Positions 18,470-27,800 of a DNA stretch of 64,000 bases are shown here, piece after piece (within the stretch, counting starts at the first letter, position 1; each line of letters starts with the position of its first letter). Origin of the DNA: Gemmatimonadaceae bacterium (GTDB lineage: Bacteria; Gemmatimonadota; Gemmatimonadetes; Gemmatimonadales; Gemmatimonadaceae); assembly GCA_019752115.1 (NCBI GenBank), contig JAIEMN010000012.1, forward strand, positions 21,919 to 85,918, in the 5' to 3' direction. The position numbers and the translations under genes are program-made. Under the pieces are notes generated by a model. That model saw nothing but the letters and a program-made list of their open reading frames with translations. It ran no database searches and was not told the origin of the DNA.

Positions 18470-19078
18470 ATGCCCACGCCCGCCCCGGTTCCCGTCAGCT
18501 TTGGGTCACTCGTGCTCGCCCTGAGTCTGCTGGGCGGGGGCGTGCTCGTGGCCAAACGGGCCACCGCCGACGGCACCGACCAGCCGGGCAACATCCTCGC
18601 CTCCGCGGGACTCGTGCCCGGCACCGACACGGCCCCGGCCACCGCCCCCAGGCTGGGCCAGACGCTGGGCACCACCCGCGTGAAGGACCTGAGCGGCAAG
18701 GTGGTGCCGCTCGTTCCCGCCGGTCAGCCGGGGGTGCTCATGATCAGCTCACGGACGTGCAGCTGGTGCAAGCGCACCCTCAAGGACCTCGGCGAGATGA
18801 GCGGCACGCGTGCCCTGCCCCGCTTCACTGTGCTCACCCTGGAAGGGGCGAGCGAAGGGGTGCCGATGCTCGCCAAAGAGCATCTCACCGGCGCGCGGCT
18901 CGTGGGTCCGGCGACGGGCAATGATGAGGTGCTGCTGACGTTCCGCTTTCCCGGCACGCCCACGCTCATCGCCGTCGATCGCAACGGACGCGTGGTCCGC
19001 GTGATTCCCGGCTACCCCATTCGCGACGAACTGCAGCGCCTGTGGAGCGTGATGGTCGGCGAATCAACCGCCCCCTAG
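18470..19078 (+). CDS. Membrane-anchored thioredoxin-fold protein with CSWC motif
   Basis: 202 residues. An N-terminal hydrophobic anchor (about 9-27) precedes a linker and a redoxin-like domain with SSRTCSWCKRTL; CSWC is the candidate redox pair. The cis-Pro region is FPGTPTLIAVD, as in TlpA/ResA-type proteins. It is probably an extracytoplasmic thiol-disulfide protein. A TAGTTT box lies seven bases before the ATG with no Shine-Dalgarno (leaderless candidate). Its 3' end overlaps the convergent VKOR gene by 15 bases. VKOR regenerates disulfides in partner thioredoxin-fold proteins, so a functional pair is plausible. Confidence 0.82.
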   Translation: MPTPAPVPVSFGSLVLALSLLGGGVLVAKRATADGTDQPGNILASAGLVPGTDTAPATAPRLGQTLGTTRVKDLSGKVVPLVPAGQPGVLMISSRTCSWCKRTLKDLGEMSGTRALPRFTVLTLEGASEGVPMLAKEHLTGARLVGPATGNDEVLLTFRFPGTPTLIAVDRNGRVVRVIPGYPIRDELQRLWSVMVGESTAP

Positions 19079-19501
19079 CGCTCGCACCCGCTTCTTCTCG
19101 AGCGTCACCAGGACCGCGCACGTCGTAATCGACACCGCCGAAATCGCGCACCACGGGCAGAAGCTCTTGAGCACGATGAACTCGCCGTACTTGAGGCGCA
19201 CCGTGAAGAGCACCGCCGGCCACACCAGCAGCTGCAGCAGCGTCGCCGGCCACACCGCGTCTTCAAGGCTCGGCAGCGAGCCAACGATCGCCGCCACGAA
19301 CAGCAGGGTGTACCCCACCGTGCCGATCAGCGCGACATCGACGCCCAGAAACCAGCCGAAGCGGCTCCCCTGCACGTACTCGCAGCCGCCGCTCCCGGTA
19401 CACGCCAGCGAGCCCACCATGCCCAATTTCCACAGGTGGAGATAGAGCGCCACCAGGGCGTTCACGAGGGCCAACACGGCGATGAACTTGCGGATGCTCA
19501 C
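19064..19501 (-). CDS. Vitamin K epoxide reductase (VKOR) family protein
   Basis: Integral-membrane quinone-coupled disulfide generator, bacterial counterpart of DsbB. I chose the GTG at 19501 (145 residues) because it puts the first membrane segment at the N-terminus. An ATG at 19579 with an upstream GGAGG is a real alternative but would overlap the divergent DUF485 start. Four to five hydrophobic segments are seen. The loop cysteines are in ACTGSGGCEYVQGSRFG, the family Ser/Asn region follows, and the redox pair is CPWC. It converges with the CSWC thioredoxin-fold gene, overlapping by 15 bases. Confidence 0.9.
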   Translation of the reverse strand: MSIRKFIAVLALVNALVALYLHLWKLGMVGSLACTGSGGCEYVQGSRFGWFLGVDVALIGTVGYTLLFVAAIVGSLPSLEDAVWPATLLQLLVWPAVLFTVRLKYGEFIVLKSFCPWCAISAVSITTCAVLVTLEKKRVRALGGG

Positions 19502-19577
19502 GGCGAATCGGGCTGAGGGGTTCCGGGTCGTACCCGGCTCTATCGCGTAAGATCGCCCGACGGTACCTTCGCGCGCC

Positions 19578-19919
19578 ATGACGCCTCCCTCCGGATCTTC
19601 CCCCGATGCGTCCCGCCCGGCCCCGTCGGCGGACGCCCTCCGCGCCACCCGACAGGTGGCCGCCCAGCGCTGGCGGATCGCGATCCTGCTGACGATCGGC
19701 ATGGTGCTGGTCTACTTCGGGTTCATCGCCCTCGTTGCCTTCGCCCCGGCGCGTCTGGGCGCGCTGCTGACCGATGGGCTGAGCATCGGCATTGTGCTTG
19801 GCGCCTGCGTGATCGTGGCCGCGTGGCTCCTCACGTACGTCTACGTGCGCTGGGCGAACACGGTCTATGACCCGGCGCTCGCCGCGCTGCGCGACCAGCA
19901 TACCGGAGGCCGCCGATGA
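19578..19919 (+). CDS. DUF485 membrane protein, partner of acetate symporter
   Basis: 113 residues with two hydrophobic segments (about 35-57 and 69-92), matching the small DUF485 (YjcH) proteins that precede ActP-type symporters. Signature positions include RWRIAILLTIGMVLVYFGF and a C-terminal VRWANTVYDPAL. The last codons overlap the symporter start by ATGA, which is strong evidence of a two-gene operon. A TACCTT box lies eight bases before the ATG, the same hexamer and spacing as at 16838, and there is no Shine-Dalgarno. Confidence 0.88.
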   Translation: MTPPSGSSPDASRPAPSADALRATRQVAAQRWRIAILLTIGMVLVYFGFIALVAFAPARLGALLTDGLSIGIVLGACVIVAAWLLTYVYVRWANTVYDPALAALRDQHTGGRR

Positions 19920-21472
19920 TGCAGGCGCCAGCCGCTGCCGCGGCGACGAGCTTCGGGAAACCGGATCCCGTCGCCATCGGCTTCTTCGCGGTCTTCATCA
20001 CGATCACGCTGGGCATCACCTACTGGGCGGCCCGCCGTACGCGCACCGCCGAGCACTTCTACGCCGCCGGCCGCTCGGTGACGGCCGGCCAGAATGGCTT
20101 CGCGCTGGCGGGCGATTACATGAGTGCCGCATCGTTCCTCGGAATCGCCGGCCTCGTGTCTACCAGCGGCTTCGATGGCCTGATCTACTCCACCGGGTGG
20201 CTCGTCGGCTGGCCCGTCGTGCTCTTCCTCATCGCCGAGCCGCTGCGCAATCTCGGCCGCTATACCTTTGCCGATGTGGTGGCCGCGCGGCTCAATCCCA
20301 CCCCGGTGCGCATCAGCGCCGCGTACGGCACACTCGCCACGATCGCGTTCTATCTCATCGCGCAGATGGTCGGCGCCGGCAGTCTCATTCGCCTGCTCTT
20401 CGGCATTCCGTACGAAACGGCGGTGATGATCGTGGGCGCGGCGATGATGGCGTACGTCCTCTTTGGCGGCATGCTCGCCACGACGTGGGTGCAGATCGTG
20501 AAGGCGTTCCTGCTCCTGGGTGGCGCGGCCATGCTCGCGCTGATGGTGCTCGCCAAGTTCGGCTTCAATCCGAGCGCCCTCTTTGCGGCAGCGGCGAAGG
20601 CCAATGGCGCCGGCGTGCTCGCACCCGGCAAGCTCGTCTCGAACCCCGCCGATGCGATCTCGCTGGGACTGGCGCTCATGTTCGGCACCGCGGGGCTGCC
20701 GCACATTCTGATGCGCTTCTATACCGTGCCCGATGCGCAGACGGCGCGGAAATCGGTGTTCATCGCCACGGGGCTCATCGGCCTCTTCTACCTGATGACG
20801 TTCATCCTGGGCTTCGGCGCCATGGTGCTGGTTGGCCCAGCCACGATCAAGGGGATCGACGCCGGCGGCAACATGGCCGCCCCGATGCTCGCCGAGCTCC
20901 TCGGCGGACGCGCCTTCCTCGGTTTCATCGCGGCCGTAGCCTTTGCCACCATTCTCGCCGTCGTCGCCGGCCTCGCCCTGTCGGGGGCCGCCGCGATCTC
21001 CCACGATCTCTGGTCAAGTGTCGTGCGGAAGGGACAGCCCAAGCCGGGCGAAGAGATTCGCGTCGCGCGTCTCGCCACCATCGCGCTCGCCCTGGTGGCG
21101 ATCGCCCTCGGCATGGCCTTCAAGGGGCAGAACGTGGCGTTCATGGTGGGCCTCGCCTTCGCCATCGCGGCCAGCGCGAACTTCCCCGCCCTAGTGCTGA
21201 GCGTGTTCTGGCGCCGCACGAGCACGGCGGGGGCCGCCGCCAGCATGATCGTGGGAACGACGGCGACATTGGGGCTGATCGCCCTTTCGCCCGCCGTCCA
21301 GGTGGATCTGCTCCACCATGCGTCGGCCGTCTTCCCGCTCAAGAACCCGGCGCTCGTCACGATCCCGCTCTCCTTCCTCACCGGGATCCTGGTCTCCGTG
21401 GTCGCCCCGGACCGCGATGCCGACGCGCGCTTCGCCGCGCTCGAGGCGCAGACCCTGCTGGGCGATCACTGA
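19916..21472 (+). CDS. actP: Sodium:solute symporter, cation/acetate symporter ActP-like
   Basis: 518 residues, about thirteen membrane segments. It imports acetate or other short carboxylates with a cation. SSS-family features are FAVFITITLGITYWAARRTR at the first membrane helix, FYAAGRSVTAGQNGFALAGD and DYMSAASFLGIAGL (a hallmark of ActP). It starts inside the DUF485 gene (ATGA overlap). Acetate assimilation fits a photoheterotrophic lifestyle, but that link is inference. A strong hairpin follows the stop at 21515-21537. Confidence 0.94.
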   Translation: MMQAPAAAAATSFGKPDPVAIGFFAVFITITLGITYWAARRTRTAEHFYAAGRSVTAGQNGFALAGDYMSAASFLGIAGLVSTSGFDGLIYSTGWLVGWPVVLFLIAEPLRNLGRYTFADVVAARLNPTPVRISAAYGTLATIAFYLIAQMVGAGSLIRLLFGIPYETAVMIVGAAMMAYVLFGGMLATTWVQIVKAFLLLGGAAMLALMVLAKFGFNPSALFAAAAKANGAGVLAPGKLVSNPADAISLGLALMFGTAGLPHILMRFYTVPDAQTARKSVFIATGLIGLFYLMTFILGFGAMVLVGPATIKGIDAGGNMAAPMLAELLGGRAFLGFIAAVAFATILAVVAGLALSGAAAISHDLWSSVVRKGQPKPGEEIRVARLATIALALVAIALGMAFKGQNVAFMVGLAFAIAASANFPALVLSVFWRRTSTAGAAASMIVGTTATLGLIALSPAVQVDLLHHASAVFPLKNPALVTIPLSFLTGILVSVVAPDRDADARFAALEAQTLLGDH

Positions 21473-21514
21473 GCCATGGGGGCCCGGCACACTTTGACCG
21501 CCAGGCACCCGGCA

Positions 21515-21537
21515 CTTTCGTCCCAACGGGACGAAGG
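21515..21537 (+). terminator. Hairpin after actP, TTCGTCCC-aac-GGGACGAA
   Basis: An 8-base perfect stem (21517-21524 with 21528-21535), extendable by a G-T and a C-G pair, with a 3-base loop, 45 bases after the actP stop. No T-tract follows. It may terminate actP transcription, or be the palindromic form of the recurring TTCGTCCC motif. Confidence 0.45.
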
Positions 21538-21593
21538 CGTAGCGGACCGGCGGTGTCGCCCGCGCGTCATCGCTGAATTGCTTGAAGTTCCAT

Positions 21594-21615
21594 AAGCCTT
21601 TACAAGAAAAGGCTT
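21594..21615 (+). other. AT-rich hairpin AAGCCTTT-N6-AAAGGCTT
   Basis: A perfect 8-base stem (21594-21601 with 21608-21615) in the actP to diguanylate-cyclase gap. It is notably A/T-rich for this genome. No T-tract is present. It may be a regulatory site for the downstream gene. Confidence 0.4.
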
Positions 21616-21641
21616 TGCCTCATTGTAACGAACGTGATTTC

Positions 21642-21770
21642 AAGCAAGGAATCGTGAGGCAACCTCTGGCATACCGGTTGCATTAGACCGTGCCCGTATC
21701 CTCGGGTTCGCCGAGGGGGACACTTCTGCCGATGTCGGCTTCGCCCGTGTCCCGACTCGATTCCTTGCTT
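21642..21770 (+). ncRNA. Candidate structured leader (or operator) of the GGDEF gene
   Basis: A 13-base perfect inverted repeat, AAGCAAGGAATCG at 21642-21654 and CGATTCCTTGCTT at 21758-21770, closes a region holding four more perfect stems: 21659-21664/21676-21681, 21700-21705/21711-21716 (loop GTTCG), 21717-21723/21747-21753 and, nested, 21728-21731/21736-21739. The outer arm ends four bases before the GGDEF ATG. It matches no riboswitch I know, including both c-di-GMP classes. Alternatively it is a DNA element: a TATCCT box at 21697-21702, in the same 12-base context as the crtF -10, could be a promoter inside it. Together with the two hairpins upstream it accounts for the 302-base gene-free stretch. 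Confidence 0.45.
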
Positions 21771-21774
21771 CAGA

Positions 21775-23064
21775 ATGCTCGACCGCATTTCTCGACGACT
21801 GGCAATTTGGGCGTTGTTGGCCATCGCTCCGGCGGGTGCTGCCGCGGCCACGGTCAGCGGCATGACCGGAACCAGTCTCACGGATGCCGCGCCCCTGCTC
21901 TCGGCCGTGGCGTTGCTCGTGTCGATCCTCGGCTGGCGGCTGCTCCATCAGCAGTTGCAGGGGCAGCGCCGCGAAGATCACTCGCTCCGGGAACAGGTCC
22001 GCCGCCTGCACGAAGCGATGCATGCCAGTGCCGACGGACTCTTCGTGCTGCAGGCCATGCGCGACGAACACGGGGTCATCACGGACTTCCGCATTACGGA
22101 CGTGAACGGCATCGGCGCGTCGCTGCTGCGGCGGTCCGCGGACACGCTCACCGGACGGTCGCTGCGGGGCGATCTGGCGAGCCCCTTCGCCGAACAGCTG
22201 TTCGAGCGCTATGTGTGGGCGCTGTCCACGGGTTCCCCGATCGTCGAGGACGTGCGCGTACACCGGCAGCATCTCGCGGCACGCTGGGTCCTGCACCAGG
22301 CAATGCCCATGAGTGACGGCCTCGCGGTGACGGTACGCGACATCTCCCAGCGCAAACGCGAAGAGCGGACGCTGCGCCGCGCGTCCCTCACCGATGATCT
22401 GACGGGGCTCTACAACCGCCGCGGGTTCATGGCGCTGGCCGATCAGCAGCTGCGCATGGCGCGGCGCAATGGTCGCGATTGCGTGGTGCTGTATGCGGAC
22501 ATGGATGGCTTCAAGCAGCTCAACGACGACCACGGGCACGCCGTGGGCGACAAGGCGCTGATTCTCGTGGGGCGCCTCCTGCGCGAAACCGTCCGTGACT
22601 GCGATGTGGTGGCCCGACTTGGCGGTGACGAGTTCACGATTCTCGCCTGCGACGCCGACGGCACCGGCGCGCGCATCATTCAGAAGCGCATCGAGGAGCG
22701 TCTCGCCGTTGCCAACAGCAGCGGGGAGCTCCCAGCGCCGCTGCAGCTCACGATTGGCTACACCCGCGTGCGCCCGAGTGATCACTCGAGCGTGACCGAA
22801 CTCCTCGCGCGCGCGGATCAGCTGTTGTACGCCCGCAAGCGGCGCCGACACCTCACGCGGTTGCATGGAACGCCAACCGTCACGACCGAAACGCACGCGG
22901 CACGTCCGCGCGGCCCGCGTCGCACGCCGCGCGTGGCGCCGGTGGCTGTGCCGGCCGATGTGGCGGCCGTCGCGATCGCCGCTGCACGCAACCTGCCCGT
23001 TCGTACGCCGGTCGCCGATCCGATGCCGATGGTTCCGCCGCTCCGGCTACACGTCAGCTCGTAG
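21775..23064 (+). CDS. Diguanylate cyclase, membrane PAS-GGDEF
   Basis: Makes cyclic di-GMP from GTP. 429 residues. Two hydrophobic segments at about 8-27 and 38-55, a short coiled-coil linker (60-85), then a PAS-like domain (about 80-195, ending AVTVRDISQRKREERTL). The GGDEF domain (about 200-360) has an intact active-site loop GGDEF at 283-287 and an RxxD inhibitory site at 274-277 (RDCD), so it should be active and feedback-inhibited. The C-terminal 65 residues are Pro/Arg/Ala-rich. The ATG at 21775 lacks a Shine-Dalgarno and follows the inverted-repeat element directly. Confidence 0.93.
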   Translation: MLDRISRRLAIWALLAIAPAGAAAATVSGMTGTSLTDAAPLLSAVALLVSILGWRLLHQQLQGQRREDHSLREQVRRLHEAMHASADGLFVLQAMRDEHGVITDFRITDVNGIGASLLRRSADTLTGRSLRGDLASPFAEQLFERYVWALSTGSPIVEDVRVHRQHLAARWVLHQAMPMSDGLAVTVRDISQRKREERTLRRASLTDDLTGLYNRRGFMALADQQLRMARRNGRDCVVLYADMDGFKQLNDDHGHAVGDKALILVGRLLRETVRDCDVVARLGGDEFTILACDADGTGARIIQKRIEERLAVANSSGELPAPLQLTIGYTRVRPSDHSSVTELLARADQLLYARKRRRHLTRLHGTPTVTTETHAARPRGPRRTPRVAPVAVPADVAAVAIAAARNLPVRTPVADPMPMVPPLRLHVSS

Positions 23065-23100
23065 GCGGCGCGATTCGAGCGCCCTACGCGAAGAGCGCCG

Positions 23101-24879
23101 TCACCACTCTGGTGGCGGCGCTTCTTCGTCGCTACTGGGTCCTTCCAGCAGGCGGCGCCACCACGGCCGCTGATCTTCCGCCCGCCGCATGGCCCGGACC
23201 ACTTCCCGCCAGGCCGCGCGCATCTCCTGCGCGTCCTCGAAGCGATCGTCCACGCGCTGCGCGAGCCCGCGCGCCAACCACGAGCCCAGCTCCTCGGCAA
23301 ACCCGAGCTCCTGCAGACGCTCCGGCAGCGTGTCGGAGAGCTGCTGGGCGAGAATCATCTCCGCCTTGCCATCTCCGAACGGCGGCTTGCCGGTGAGCAC
23401 AAAGAACACAATGCTCGCGATGGCATAGCAGTCGGTCGCCGGCCCCTGCGCTTCTCCCAACAGCTGCTCCGGTGCGGCGAAGCTCGGCGTCCCACTGGTA
23501 CCCGCCTTCTCATCGCCCAACGCGTAGGCGATGCCGAAGTCGCCAATGCGCCACCGCCGGAAGCGATCGATGAGGATGTTCTCCGGCTTGAGATCCCGGT
23601 GAATGATCCCGCTCGTGTGCGCGGCGTGCAGCGCCTCGAGCACTTCATCGACCTGCGGCGCGATCTCCTCGAAGGGGCGCGGTCCTGAGCGCGACACCAA
23701 CTGCGCCACCGACCCCCCTTCGGCGAGCTCCATCGTGTACCAGACGATGCCGCCACGGCTGTCACTGTCGTAGATCGGCACGATGGCTGCGTGCGCAAGC
23801 TGTGCCGCCAGACGCGCTTCGCGCCGGAAGCGCGCCACCGCGACGTCGTCCTTCGCGATGTGCGGATGCAGCACCTTGATGGCCACCTCGCGCGAGAGCG
23901 AGAGGTCACGGGCGCGCCACACACTGCCGAACATCCCGCTCCCCAACGGGGCGAGAATCTCGTAGTCGTCGGACGTGGCCCACCGCAGACGCCCTTCCGC
24001 CGACGCCAATGTGCTCGGCAGCTCGTCGCCTTCGGGGGCGATGAACATCGGCCGGACCGACACATTCCGATCAAGTTCGCGCAGCATCGCCGCGATGCTC
24101 GGATAGCGCGCGTCGGGATCGGGGTCGAGCGCACGCTGAATGACGGTCCCGAGCGCCTGCGGGCACTCGGGGCGCAACAAGGACAGCGGCGGCACGTGAT
24201 CGTGCGGCGCGGTTTCACCGGTCAGCATGACGAAGAGCATCGCCGCCAGCTGCCACTGATCGGACGCCGTCGTGGGCTTCCACTCGCCGGGCGCCCACTC
24301 GGGGGCCCACGGGGTAAACGCCTCGTCGGGGATCAGCCCGGCCGGTCGATGTTCGCGCGGCAACACCCACTCCCAGCCGAGCAGCCAGAGGCGCCCGCCC
24401 GGCGTCAGCCAGACTGTACTGGGCGACACCGCGCCGTGCGCGCTCCCCGTGTCATGCAGATAGGCCAAGGTGGCCCCCGCTTCGCGCAGCACCTGGAGCG
24501 CGAACGGAATGCCATCCGGCCCCAGGCGCATCACGCGCGACCAGACGGTTTCGCCGCTGATCCAGCGCCGCAGATAGCCCGGTCCGCGCCGACTCTCCTG
24601 ATACGACGCCCAGTAGTGATACGTGGTGGGAATCGAGGGATGGTTGCGATGGGCGAGCGCGCGCGCCTCATGCTGCAGCCACTCACCGTGCGCCTCGTTC
24701 TGCACGCTCACGAGCGACAGCGAGCGTCCCAGGGCGTCCACCACTTCCTGATAGTGGCGATGCTCCCGCTGCACGGCCTCGTCGCCCCACGACCACCCAG
24801 GCGGCAGCGACCACGACGCCAAGTGGGGCGGCGGCGAGGCGGTAGGCTCGTGGTCGGTGGAGGAGCTGATCAGGGGCAT
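23101..24879 (-). CDS. Dual-domain Ser/Thr kinase: N-terminal pseudokinase plus active kinase
   Basis: 592 residues from the ATG at 24879, nine bases after the histidine-kinase stop. Residues about 40-290 read as a degenerate kinase: the catalytic loop is HGAVSPSTVW instead of HRDLKPEN, the DFG region reads LLGWEW, yet the SDQWQLAAMLFVMLTGETAP C-lobe is clear. Residues about 325-560 are an intact Hanks-type kinase: GSGMFGSVW, VAIKVL, HRDLKPENIL, DFGIAYA and APEQLL. No membrane segment or PASTA domain is seen, so it is cytosolic. Linkage to the large sensor kinase suggests one signalling unit in which the pseudokinase regulates the active domain; that is inference. Confidence 0.88.
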   Translation of the reverse strand: MPLISSSTDHEPTASPPPHLASWSLPPGWSWGDEAVQREHRHYQEVVDALGRSLSLVSVQNEAHGEWLQHEARALAHRNHPSIPTTYHYWASYQESRRGPGYLRRWISGETVWSRVMRLGPDGIPFALQVLREAGATLAYLHDTGSAHGAVSPSTVWLTPGGRLWLLGWEWVLPREHRPAGLIPDEAFTPWAPEWAPGEWKPTTASDQWQLAAMLFVMLTGETAPHDHVPPLSLLRPECPQALGTVIQRALDPDPDARYPSIAAMLRELDRNVSVRPMFIAPEGDELPSTLASAEGRLRWATSDDYEILAPLGSGMFGSVWRARDLSLSREVAIKVLHPHIAKDDVAVARFRREARLAAQLAHAAIVPIYDSDSRGGIVWYTMELAEGGSVAQLVSRSGPRPFEEIAPQVDEVLEALHAAHTSGIIHRDLKPENILIDRFRRWRIGDFGIAYALGDEKAGTSGTPSFAAPEQLLGEAQGPATDCYAIASIVFFVLTGKPPFGDGKAEMILAQQLSDTLPERLQELGFAEELGSWLARGLAQRVDDRFEDAQEMRAAWREVVRAMRRAEDQRPWWRRLLEGPSSDEEAPPPEW

Positions 24880-24887
24880 CCTCCAGT

Positions 24888-27800
24888 TTAACGCCGCAGC
24901 GCGCCCGATGCTTCCCGCACCGACGGCAGGATCACCTCGACACGGGTGCCCACACCGATGCGACTCGTCACACTGATCGTACCGCCCCACCCTTCGATCA
25001 AACGGCGGCTGATCGCGAGTCCGAGTCCGCTCCCGCTCGTCCGGGTCGAAAAATGCGGCTCGAAGATCCGGGGAAGGACATCCTCGGCAATCCCGCAGCC
25101 GTCGTCGCTGACCACGATGCGGACCTGCCCATCGGCGGCGGTCACCTCCACCCGCACCGTACGGGCGCCGGCCAACCGCGCATTCTCGAGCAGGTTGATC
25201 AGCACCTCGCGCAACTCGTCGCGTGACGCCACCGCGATGCACGCAGCATCGGGGGTCACGGCCTGCCATTGCACCGCCGCATCGCTGGGATCGGCATCGC
25301 CCAGCCGCTCGAGCTGCACGACGTCCTGCACCACCGCGGTGACGTCCACGGCCACCGGCGCCAGGCGCTCGGCCGGCGCCGTGCCGTAGCGACTGAAGGC
25401 CCGCGCGATTTCGTCCAGGTGATCGATCTCCTGCAGCACGCGACCCACATTCGTCTCGAGAATCTCCGCGAAGTCGCCCCGACCATCGCGATAGGCCCGA
25501 CGCAAATGCTGCACGCCGAGGCGAATGGGCGTGAGCGGATTCTTGATTTCGTGGGCCACCTGCCGCGCCATTTCGCCCCAGGCGAGCACGCGCTGCGCCG
25601 ATGCAAGTTTCGTCACATCGTCGAGCGTGAGCACCGCACCACTCGGCAGTCGGGTGAGTCGCGCGCGCAGTTCGCGACCGTCGAGCCGGAGTTCGAACGC
25701 CTCTTCGTCGGCCGTCCCCGCCAGGAAGGCGCGCGCCTGCCGCACGAGTTCTGCATGCGCCGCCGGCCAGCTCGCCAGCGTGGTCTCGCGCACCGGGAAG
25801 CCCAACAACGCATCCGCGCGCGGATTGGCGAGACTCACCGATTCGCCCTGCAGGAGCCCCACCACACCCGAGGCCACATGCTGCAGCACCGCCGAGGTGC
25901 GTCGCTGCGCCGCCTCGAGCGCCTGCCGACTTGCGGCGAGATCATCGGCCATGCGGCTGAAGGCGCGGTACACCGGCGCGAACTCGGACGCCGGTGCGGT
26001 GCCAAGCTGAGGCGACTCGCCACCCGCGGCGAGGGCGAGTGCCGCCTCACGCAGCGCGCCCACGGGCTGGGCCAGTGAGCGCGCGGCGAGCCCGCTCGAC
26101 CAGATCGCTGCCAGTGCGCCCAACATCGTGGCAAAGACGACGAGCACGCCCAGATCCTCGCGTCGCGCGTCGAGCGCGAATTCGCCGCCGCGGGCCGGTG
26201 TCACCAGCACCGCTTCGTTGGCGGCGGCGGTGATGGGGACGGCGACGCTGGGCAGCGGCCCGCGACCGAAGCGGCGATAGCCGATCAGCGCGTCGGACTC
26301 GCCGACCCGCAGGCGCCGCGTGGTGAACAGGTCGTCGCTGGTGAAGTCGGTCTCGGTCAGCGTCACCGGCAACAGGCGGCCCAGTGGTGCCAGCGCATCG
26401 AGCACCGAGTCGCTGGCGGTCACGAGCAGGCCTTGCTTGTACAGAAAGAGCGGTGCCCCCGTACTCGAACGCTGCGTGCCAAGCGGGCGAGTCTCCTGCT
26501 CGGCGGCCGCGACGCGCAACGTTTCGCGCACCAGCAGTTCGCGCGCTGCCCGATCGTCGTCCTGCAGACGCACCCACGCCCACAAGGCGAACAGGCCAGC
26601 GGGGACGATGAAGAACGTGAGGAGCGCGCCCGACAGTCGAACACGATAGCTGCGCGACCAGCGCGCCCGCCGCACACGAACCAGCCGTCCGAGGGCGCCA
26701 TCGGCGAGTGCGGTGGCGGTCCACACCACGAGCACCACGAGCACATCGAGCATCACCAGCAGGGCGCCGCGCGGGAGCAACGCGTCGAGCCCGCGCAGAT
26801 CCACCTCGACATGCACGCGTCGCATTTCGCCGGTGTCGATGGTGCTGGGCCCCACGACGCCATCGCCGTGCAACGCGTCGGCGCGACGGCGCCAGGTGAT
26901 GCGCCCGGTGAGCACATCGCCGGCTAGCGGCGTACTCAACTCGAGCTTGTAGGGGGCGACGGTGCCGCGCGTCCCGGTCACACCGGTGAACGCCGCAAAG
27001 GCATCCGCAGGCAGGAGCGCAGTGCGTGGCGGCACCGCCACCGTCAGCACACTGCTGTCGGTGAGTGGCACCCCCGCGAGGAGCAGGCGCGTCGGGCCAT
27101 CGGTGACCGTGCGGATCTCGATCGCGCGACTGAGTCGCGCGAGCATGGCCACCGTGGCCTGCGCGCCCGCCGGATCACTCACCGGCGCCAACTCGAGCAC
27201 TGTGGAAGCGGTATCCGTGTTGGCCGGCAACCACCGCGCGAGGCGCGCGGGATATCCCGCGGCCGCGAGTTCGCTCCCGGCATAGCGGCGCAGCAGGACA
27301 TCGGCGCCGGTGCCACGCAGTGGTTCGTCACGCACCGACATCGCGAACCGTTCGAGCAGCCGCAGCGCGTTCTCGTCCACCGCCGACAGACGTGCCAGAT
27401 CATGCTCCACGAGCGCGACACGCGCCCGCACGGTGGCGCCCCACGTCAACGTGACCGCGCCACTCCCCGCCACGACGGCCGCAGCCACCACCTGCGCGAG
27501 GCCACGTCGGGTGAGCGCGAAGGCCGCGATGGCACAGATCCACGGAATCGGATACCACCCGGGCCACGACCCCGAGGCTTCGATGAGGACCGGGGCCATC
27601 ATCGCTGCGATCACCGCCAGCATGGGCGCGAGCACCGCCGGCAATCCGCGCCGAGTCCCGAGCGCCACCTGCCCCGCCGCGGCGCCGGCCAGCAGCACCA
27701 CCGCACCGACGAGGGCGAGCGCCAGCTGCCACGCCGACCAGAGCCCCACGCTCGGACCCGCGGCCGGCAACCCGATGCCGCGCGCCAGATCGCGCAGCAG

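Noticed and set aside
19564..19579. VKOR starting at the ATG at 19579, overlapping the DUF485 ATG on the other strand.
   Set aside because: It has a GGAGG upstream, but that lies in DUF485 codons and the extra 26 residues are unstructured. The GTG at 19501 puts the first membrane helix at the N-terminus. Not fully excluded.
21654..21686. A ten-codon leader peptide (GTG ... TAG) with AAGGA three bases upstream, inside the inverted-repeat element.
   Set aside because: The spacing from AAGGA to GTG is too short for normal initiation, the frame is tiny and has no regulatory codon run. Chance is likely.
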